A DNA stretch of 64,000 bases, taken from the NCBI GenBank assembly GCA_030427405.1, contig JAUHXK010000009.1, positions 62,001-126,000 of the forward strand. Reading direction: 5' to 3'. Both the position numbers and the translations under genes were made by a program. Shown here piece after piece: positions 58,909-64,000 of this stretch. How positions within the stretch are numbered: the stretch's first letter is position 1; the number at the start of each line of letters is the position of its first letter. Under the pieces are notes generated by a model. The model was not told where the DNA came from and ran no database searches. It saw only the letters and a program-made list of their open reading frames with translations. Origin of the DNA: Alphaproteobacteria bacterium (GTDB taxonomy: Bacteria; Pseudomonadota; Alphaproteobacteria; Rhodobacterales; Rhodobacteraceae).

Positions 58909-59136
58909 CTAGTTCATCCAGAAATAGCGGGTCGTTTCCCGGTGGGCCTGGTGACGGGAAAGCCCGACATCCTTCAGCATTCTGTTATCCAAACGCCCAA
59001 GGTTGACGCGGCTGCGCCGGCGCTGTTCCCACTTGGTGACTGTCGCAGCAAAACGCACGGCCAAAGCAGCGATCAGCGGCAGCCGGGGGCTGTCGTTCAG
59101 AAGCACGAGGGCGGATGTGTGCATTGTGCGTGTCAT
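58909..59136 (-). CDS. DUF1127 (YjiS-like) small protein
   Basis: 75 residues, Arg-rich. The DUF1127 motif RSRVNLGRLDNRMLKDVGLSRHQAHRE is complete. Small DUF1127 proteins in alphaproteobacteria have been linked to RNA binding and stress or carbon regulation; the role here is unknown. AAAGGA precedes the ATG. It diverges from a MocR-type regulator across 100 bp containing repeated AATTGTA sites, so it is the likely target of that regulator. Confidence 0.88.
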   Translation of the reverse strand: MTRTMHTSALVLLNDSPRLPLIAALAVRFAATVTKWEQRRRSRVNLGRLDNRMLKDVGLSRHQAHRETTRYFWMN

Positions 59137-59152
59137 TTCGTGGGTCCTTTCA

Positions 59153-59248
59153 AATTGTATTGACACAAAGCAAAAATGTTCGGTATGTAAAGGTTGATAC
59201 ATTTAGAATTGTACCGAAGGCAAAGAAAGAATTGTAATGGATACAATT
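59153..59248. promoter_or_regulatory. Divergent control region with AATTGTA operators and a promoter
   Basis: AATTGTA occurs at 59153, 59207 and 59230, with its inverse TACAATT at 59242 and a near-copy TACATTT at 59198. AATTGTA-N5-TACAATT (59230-59248) is a perfect palindrome covering the MocR start codon. A sigma-70-type promoter, TTGACA (59160-59165), 18 bases, TATGTA (59184-59189), points to the MocR gene. Autoregulation and control of DUF1127 are inferred. Confidence 0.65.
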
Positions 59249-60640
59249 TGGCCAAGCGCGCTGCCCGATACCAAAGGGCCGAAATACACCCTGGTCGCCG
59301 ATGCCATTCGCAAAGCGATAGATACCAAGGCGTTACAAGTCGGAGCTAAACTTCCTCCGGTGCGCGAGCTGGCTTATAGGCTGCAAATTACGCCAGGAAC
59401 AGTGGCGCGGGCCTATACAATTCTGACAGAAGAAGGGTTGCTGCGGGCCGAGGTTGGGCGTGGTACATTTGTTGCGCCTGCAAAGACACCCTTGCTGGAT
59501 GATGTCTGGTCCCGGCAGCTGCATCTGCGCGACGACAAATATGATGCCAGCGTCAGCCTGTTCAGCCCCCGGCTTCCGGATGTGGGGCAGGTGGCCCTGA
59601 TCCGGTCATGCCTGGCGCAGGTTGCCCAAGGCGATCCGGCCATGTTCATGAATTATCCGACACGTGACGCCTATCTGCCTGTGCGACAGGTCGTCGTGGA
59701 TTGGCTGGCCGATTTTCCGCTGGGGGCCTTCACTGCTGATGACATCGTCTTGACCCATGGCGGGCAAAGCGGGCTGTGCGTCGTGTTTCAAACCGTTCTC
59801 AAAGGACCCAGGCCAGTTGTTCTGGTCGAAGACCTGTCCTATGCCGGGTTCCGCCGCGCCGGAGAGTTGATGCGGGCCGACGTGGTCGGCGTCAAGATGG
59901 ACAAATGGGGGATCAGCCCCGACGCATTGGATCATATCCTGCGGCAGACCGATGCGCAGGCCATTTGCGTTTCGCCAGAGGTGCAGAATCCAACCGGTGG
60001 GCATTCTCCGTTGGAGCGGCGCAAAGAAGTCGTCGAGGTTGCACGCAAACATGACCTTCAGATCATCGAAGATGATTGTTACCGCATGGGCGAGGCGCGC
60101 GCGCCCTGTTACCGGGCGCTGGCCCCGGAACGGGGCTGGCACGTATCGTCGATCTCAAAAATCCTGACGCCAGCCCTGCGCGTCGGGTTTGCCCTTGCCC
60201 CCAAGGAACGCAGCGGCGACCTGCGCCGATCCGCCGAATACGGGTATTTCGGTCTGGCTCAACCCTTGGCCGAACTGACCCGGTTGTTGCTTGGACATCC
60301 CGACGCGCCAAAGCTTGCGGCAGATGTTCGTGCGCGAATGGGCGAATATGTCCGTGTCGCCGTCAATGCATTGGGCGGGTTCGATCTGAACTGGGATTCC
60401 GACATTCCCTTTGTCTGGCTGAACCTGCCATCCGGCTGGCGCTCGGCTGCTTTCAGTCGGGCCGCCGAGCGTGAGGGTATTCAATTGCGATCTGCCGATG
60501 AGTTCGCATTGCGCGACGGGCGGGCGCCAAATGCCGTACGCATTGCGATGAATGGACATGTTTCCCTGGAGCAGTTCGAAAACGCGATGCTGCGTCTGCG
60601 AAGCCTGCTGGACAACCCGCCCGAGCAAATCAGCGTTTGA
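59237..60640 (+). CDS. MocR-type GntR regulator with aminotransferase-like domain
   Basis: 467 residues: N-terminal GntR winged helix (about 15-85: YTLVADAIRKAIDTKAL, PVRELAYRLQITPGTVARAYTILTEEGLL, GRGTFV), then a fold-type I aminotransferase-like domain. The PLP lysine is K308 in SSISKILTPALRVGF; HGGQSGL and SPEVQNPTGG are cofactor-site segments. MocR proteins use PLP or its adduct as effector; the regulated pathway here is unknown. Confidence 0.88.
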   Translation: MDTIWPSALPDTKGPKYTLVADAIRKAIDTKALQVGAKLPPVRELAYRLQITPGTVARAYTILTEEGLLRAEVGRGTFVAPAKTPLLDDVWSRQLHLRDDKYDASVSLFSPRLPDVGQVALIRSCLAQVAQGDPAMFMNYPTRDAYLPVRQVVVDWLADFPLGAFTADDIVLTHGGQSGLCVVFQTVLKGPRPVVLVEDLSYAGFRRAGELMRADVVGVKMDKWGISPDALDHILRQTDAQAICVSPEVQNPTGGHSPLERRKEVVEVARKHDLQIIEDDCYRMGEARAPCYRALAPERGWHVSSISKILTPALRVGFALAPKERSGDLRRSAEYGYFGLAQPLAELTRLLLGHPDAPKLAADVRARMGEYVRVAVNALGGFDLNWDSDIPFVWLNLPSGWRSAAFSRAAEREGIQLRSADEFALRDGRAPNAVRIAMNGHVSLEQFENAMLRLRSLLDNPPEQISV

Positions 60641-60708
60641 TTTTGGGGTAAAATAATACCTATTTTTTAACCGTTTGATTTAGCGTGCAAAATACTGGTT
60701 GTCGGTTC

Positions 60709-60776
60709 TTGACGTGCAGGTGATCTGCCCATAAAACCCGTCCATCGAATTCGGACCGCCTCGGTAAGGGGCGGTC
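60709..60776 (+). promoter_or_regulatory. rplM promoter and leader hairpin
   Basis: TTGACG (60709-60714), 17 bases, TAAAAC (60732-60737) form a reasonable promoter 67 bp before rplM. Downstream, GACCGCC (60754-60760) and GGCGGTC (60770-60776) form a 7-bp hairpin followed by TTTC, 27 bases before the start codon. It could attenuate the ribosomal operon. Confidence 0.5.
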
Positions 60777-60803
60777 TTTCACATCAAACAGGACTATCCT
60801 GCC

Positions 60804-61262
60804 ATGAAAACCTTTTCTGCAACACCTGCAGACATCGACAAGAAATGGATCCTGATCGACGCCGAGGGCGTTGTTCTGGGCCGTCTTGCCTCGATCGTCG
60901 CCATGCGCCTGCGTGGCAAGCACAAAGCGTCGTTCACCCCGAACATGGACATGGGCGACAATGTCATCGTGATCAACGCTGACAAAATCCAGATGACCGG
61001 CAAGAAGCGCGAAGAGAACTTCTACTGGCACACTGGCCACCCGGGCGGCATCAAGTCGCGCACCAAACAGCAGATCCTGGAAGGTGCTCACCCCGAGCGC
61101 GTCGTGACCCAGGCGGTCAAGCGCATGCTGCCGGGCAACCGTCTGGCACGTCAGCAAATGACCAACCTGCGTGTATATGCCGGTGCCGAGCATCCCCACG
61201 AGGCGCAAGCGCCCGAAGTTCTGGACGTCAAGTCCATGAACAAGAAAAACACCCGGAGCTAA
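60804..61262 (+). CDS. rplM: 50S ribosomal protein L13
   Basis: Early-assembly large-subunit protein. 152 residues. [27 protein letters not shown] and the C-terminal [21 protein letters not shown] are the family blocks. rpsI follows after 6 bp, the usual L13-S9 operon. Confidence 0.97.
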   Translation: MKTFSATPADIDKKWILIDAEGVVLGRLASIVAMRLRGKHKASFTPNMDMGDNVIVINADKIQMTGKKREENFYWHTGHPGGIKSRTKQQILEGAHPERVVTQAVKRMLPGNRLARQQMTNLRVYAGAEHPHEAQAPEVLDVKSMNKKNTRS

Positions 61263-61268
61263 TGACCG

Positions 61269-61754
61269 ATGGCTGATCAGATCAATACTCTCGAAGAGCT
61301 GAGCGCCGTCGCAGGCGTTGAAACCGTGGCCGAAGAAGTCATCGTACGTGAACCCGTACGTGACGAGCTGGGCCGTTCCTACGCCACCGGCAAACGTAAA
61401 GACGCTGTTGCCCGCGTTTGGATCAAGCCGGGTTCCGGCAAGGTCACCGTGAACGGCAAAGACCAGGACAAGTACTTCGCTCGTCCCGTTCTGCAGCTGA
61501 TCCTGCGCCAGCCGTTCCAGGTTGCCGGTGTGGAAGGTGAGTTCGACGTTGTTGCAACCGTCAAAGGCGGTGGCCTGACCGGTCAGGCCGGTGCGGTCAA
61601 GCACGGCATCTCGAAAGCGCTGCAACTGTACGATCCGTCGCTGCGTGGCGCCCTGAAAGCCGCTGGCTTCCTGACCCGCGACAGCCGTGTTGTGGAACGT
61701 AAGAAATACGGTAAGCGCAAAGCGCGTCGTTCGTTCCAGTTCTCGAAGCGTTAA
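61269..61754 (+). CDS. rpsI: 30S ribosomal protein S9
   Basis: 161 residues with the N-terminal extension common in alphaproteobacteria (about 1-38). The core starts at [39 protein letters not shown] and the basic tail [17 protein letters not shown], which reaches the P-site tRNA, are intact. Ends in an intrinsic terminator. Confidence 0.97.
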   Translation: MADQINTLEELSAVAGVETVAEEVIVREPVRDELGRSYATGKRKDAVARVWIKPGSGKVTVNGKDQDKYFARPVLQLILRQPFQVAGVEGEFDVVATVKGGGLTGQAGAVKHGISKALQLYDPSLRGALKAAGFLTRDSRVVERKKYGKRKARRSFQFSKR

Positions 61755-61785
61755 TCGCGTCCGGGACAATTCAAAAAGACCAGGA

Positions 61786-61824
61786 TTGGCGGTCACGCAG
61801 ATGCGTGGTCGCCAATTTTCTTTG
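61786..61824 (+). terminator. Terminator of the rplM-rpsI operon
   Basis: ATTGGCG and CGCCAAT form the base of a hairpin extended by TCACGC/GCGTGG around AGAT, followed by TTTTCTTT. It lies 31 bp after rpsI. Confidence 0.8.
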
Positions 61825-61839
61825 GGCCATTGGGTGCCG

Positions 61840-62916
61840 TTATTGGGAAACCATCGGTTTCAGGGCGTCATAGGCGATGTCGGCAAGCAGCTTGTTTCCG
61901 GTGGCATTCAGGTGACCGTCGAATCTGTGGTAAAGATCGACGCCGTTTTGCCGATAGGTTTCGGCAAGGATCGGCAGTGCCTTAACCCAGTTGATGCCAT
62001 GCGTTGCGGAAAACTCTGAAAACACGTCGTCGGTCAGGGCAGGGTCAATTCCATCCCCGCTGCGGCCACTGGCGGAATGCAGAACCTGGAATAGTTGCGG
62101 CACCGACAGGACGATGAAATCGGCGCCCCGTTCGGTCGTGAACTGCTTGGCCCGCAGGATGATGTCCTTGGTCGTGTCGGCCTGTTTCAGCAGTTCTTGC
62201 GACGCGGGCGCGGTGAAGAACGCCTTTCTTGGGGTCAGAAGGTACAGGCGCGTATAGGCCGCATCCGTGGCCATGATGATCCGTTTCAGCAGGGTAAGGG
62301 AATGCAGATGCGATTTTTTCCCGACGCCGGATTTCACAACCGCCCGAGCATCGCCATGGGCATTGTCCTGACCATTTTCGGTTTCGATGGGCCGGTTTGC
62401 AAACAGGTCGTTGGGAAGAAAGGTCAGCACCACAATGTCGGGCTGATAGGTTTCGAATAGCGTTTCCAGGTACAATGCCTGTTGCGAAGTGTCATAGCCG
62501 GGAACGCCGGCGTTGATGATTTCGACGTTCTGGTCCTCGTTCTCATAGCGTTTTGCCAGAACTTCCGGCCAGATGTTTTCGAAATGGTTGGCGGCGCCGA
62601 AGACAAATGAATCCCCCAACAACAAAACTTTGACGGCGTCCGGGGACGGCAGCAGGGTATCGTCCAGCGCCGCGCTTCTGAAGCCGCGGGCGTTCACGAT
62701 ATATTCGACCTCGAATTCCGGCGCAGACAGGACCGCGCGGGTTTTGGGCCGGTTCACATGTCCGGTCACCGGGTTTTTAAGCGCCAGCGTTTCGCCAACA
62801 TAATAGGTCGTGTCGACCGATTGCGGTAAAAACAGCCGGACGGAAATCTCGATCACTGCAAGTAGCGAAATTGTAACGGCAAGAACCAATGCGGCGTTTT
62901 TTAGAAATTTGTTCAC
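61840..62916 (-). CDS. SGNH/GDSL-family hydrolase, membrane-anchored
   Basis: 358 residues. N-terminal membrane anchor or uncleaved signal (about 7-30), then an SGNH esterase fold: block I LLLGDSFVFG (nucleophile Ser), block III LTFLPNDLF, and block V DGHLNATGNKLLAD with Asp and His. Such proteins deacetylate or acetylate cell-surface glycans; the substrate here is unknown. The start is a GTG at 62914-62916. It is convergent with rpsI. No polysaccharide genes are nearby. Confidence 0.8.
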   Translation of the reverse strand: MNKFLKNAALVLAVTISLLAVIEISVRLFLPQSVDTTYYVGETLALKNPVTGHVNRPKTRAVLSAPEFEVEYIVNARGFRSAALDDTLLPSPDAVKVLLLGDSFVFGAANHFENIWPEVLAKRYENEDQNVEIINAGVPGYDTSQQALYLETLFETYQPDIVVLTFLPNDLFANRPIETENGQDNAHGDARAVVKSGVGKKSHLHSLTLLKRIIMATDAAYTRLYLLTPRKAFFTAPASQELLKQADTTKDIILRAKQFTTERGADFIVLSVPQLFQVLHSASGRSGDGIDPALTDDVFSEFSATHGINWVKALPILAETYRQNGVDLYHRFDGHLNATGNKLLADIAYDALKPMVSQ

Positions 62917-63094
62917 GAAAACTATAACCCTTTACATCGAACACCGCACCGAAGCGCCACGGGAAAACCCGCAAAATCCGTGCCAAAACAATGGCTAGCG
63001 ATATTCGATATCCCCCTCGGGATCGAGTTTAGGGGTACCGTATTTTTCAAGTCAAGCGACGGGTTGAAACCTGTCTGCCCGAAAACCCGGTGGA

Positions 63095-63127
63095 CGGAAC
63101 GCCCCGTGCGATCGACAGGGCGTTCCG
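63095..63127 (-). terminator. Hairpin after the ABC substrate-binding protein gene
   Basis: CGGAACGCCC and GGGCGTTCCG form a perfect 10-bp stem with a 13-base loop, 4 bp after the stop of the minus-strand gene. There is no T-run, so it may stabilise the mRNA end rather than terminate. The remaining 178 bp up to the SGNH gene show nothing else. Confidence 0.5.
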
Positions 63128-63131
63128 AATC

Positions 63132-64000
63132 TTATTCTTCGTACACCATTTTCCAGGCCCCGTTTTCGACTACGTTCACATAGACCGAATCCGCGCCCTG
63201 GTGATCATCGGCGCTGAATGTCATGTGGTTTCCGACCAAATCGTCCTGGTAATCCAGTGTCTCCATTGCGGCGATAAAGCTTTCTTGGGTCAGGTCTGGG
63301 CCGGCGGCCTCTAGTGCGCGGACCATCAGCTCGGCAGCCGCATACCCCAGCATCGAGAACCCGACCGGGTCTTCGCCTGTGGCGGCCTTGTATTCTTCGA
63401 TAAAGGCGGCTGGTGCGGGTTCTTCGGCGCGGGCCCACAGGTCTTGCCAGGATGCCGCGGCATAGAACCCTTCGGTCACGCCACCGGGCACCTGCGCCAC
63501 CACGGTCAGAAAGCTGGCCGAGGTGCCCAGGAACTTCATGTCCTCAAGCCCCATTTTCTTGGCTGTCCCCACAACGGTGATGACCTGGCGAACGCCAAGC
63601 GCCATGGTAACGATATCGCAGCCCTCTTCCTTGAGCTTGCTGAGTGATCCGACGAAATCGGTCTCATCGGGTTTATGCGTCGTTTCGGCCGCAAAGGTGA
63701 TCCCCGCGGCCTCGGCCCCGGCGTGGCTGCCTTCCAGGATCTCTTTGCCGAAATCGGTGGGCAGGTACATCGTGCATACGTTTTGCCCGCCAAAGGTCTC
63801 GGCTAGGTACTTCACGCCGACCAGCGACTGGTCGTAATAGCTGCTGAATGAAGTGAACTTGTTGGTCACCGGCTCTTGCAGCATTTGCCGGGCGGCGGAC
63901 AGGGGGGCCACGTTGGGAATGCCCTTGGGGTCCAACAGTTTGAACCCGGCCAGGTTCATCGGCGTGCCCAGCGATTGCAGCATGGCAAAAACCTTGTCGC
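63132..64000 (-). CDS. ABC transporter substrate-binding protein, branched-chain amino acid type (5' part outside window)
   Basis: At least 288 C-terminal residues of a periplasmic type I binding protein (Peripla_BP_6/LivK-like). Visible: FTSFSSYYDQSLVGVKYLAETFGGQNVCTMYLPTDFGKEIL, DETDFVGSLSKLKEEGCDIVTMALG, and the C-terminal VNVVENGAWKMVYEE. The frame is open to the window end, so the signal peptide and N-lobe start lie beyond 64000. Ligand unknown; related proteins bind branched-chain amino acids, amides or aromatic compounds. Confidence 0.88.
   Translation of the reverse strand, partial: DKVFAMLQSLGTPMNLAGFKLLDPKGIPNVAPLSAARQMLQEPVTNKFTSFSSYYDQSLVGVKYLAETFGGQNVCTMYLPTDFGKEILEGSHAGAEAAGITFAAETTHKPDETDFVGSLSKLKEEGCDIVTMALGVRQVITVVGTAKKMGLEDMKFLGTSASFLTVVAQVPGGVTEGFYAAASWQDLWARAEEPAPAAFIEEYKAATGEDPVGFSMLGYAAAELMVRALEAAGPDLTQESFIAAMETLDYQDDLVGNHMTFSADDHQGADSVYVNVVENGAWKMVYEE

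Overview
The window is high-GC chromosomal DNA of a marine alphaproteobacterium, almost certainly a member of the Rhodobacterales (Roseobacter group). Evidence: a permuted two-piece tmRNA with an alphaproteobacterial tag, adjacent sciP and ctrA, a gene-transfer-agent-type endolysin/holin pair, a dmdA-acuI DMSP demethylation locus, the ATP synthase zeta subunit (DUF1476), alpha-type SspB and DUF1127 genes. The genus cannot be fixed from the sequence. I see no insertion sequences, prophage, CRISPR array or rRNA/tRNA genes. Most genes are housekeeping, densely packed, often with 1-4 bp stop/start overlaps.

Layout. 1-6.1 kb: end of murI, argC, then cytochrome c maturation genes ccmE, ccmF and ccmH, interrupted by an endolysin-holin pair. 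6.2-11.2 kb: an enoyl-CoA hydratase, betaine-homocysteine methyltransferase, ATP synthase zeta, purC, a MarC protein, purS and purQ. 11.2-17.7 kb: DctB/DctD two-component system (DctD lacks the sigma-54 GAFTGA loop) and RNase E behind a 0.5-kb leader region. 17.7-25 kb: TusA-like protein, CcdA, a hydrolase-P450 pair, class I FBP aldolase, DNA-3-methyladenine glycosylase and a fumC-DUF4169-RHH operon. 25-28.1 kb: a secreted hypothetical protein, sspB, a chromate transporter and a SnoaL-like protein.

28.2-33.7 kb is the most accessory-looking part: ssrA (tmRNA), a FadR-type GntR regulator, and diverging from it a tight series DUF2182-DUF1326-DinB-dmdA, then acuI. Two TGTCTGACA-type operator copies lie at the divergent promoter. 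The three proteins of unknown function therefore look like part of the DMSP regulon.

33.9-45.7 kb is the envelope and isoprenoid block: frr, uppS, cdsA, dxr, rseP, bamA, ompH/skp, fabZ, lpxA, lpxI, lpxB and a small transporter; lpxD is absent from its usual place. 45.7-52.4 kb: mnmA, sciP, ctrA (with a CtrA-like box in its own promoter), ligA, recG. Behind recG is a 40-codon single-membrane-helix ORF preceded by an SOS-like GTTC-N7-GTTC site. 52.8-58.9 kb: second MarC protein, IscU-like scaffold, hisI, gluQ, a methyltransferase, trmFO, an enoyl-CoA hydratase and a thioesterase; a 73-nt inverted-repeat structure lies between trmFO and the hydratase. 58.9-64 kb: DUF1127 gene, divergent MocR-type regulator with repeated AATTGTA sites, rplM-rpsI, an SGNH hydrolase, and the 3' part of an ABC transporter substrate-binding protein running off the window.

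Best candidates for undescribed biology: the DUF2182-DUF1326-DinB extension of the DMSP operon, the SOS-box mini-protein after recG, and the structured intergenic element at 57384-57456.
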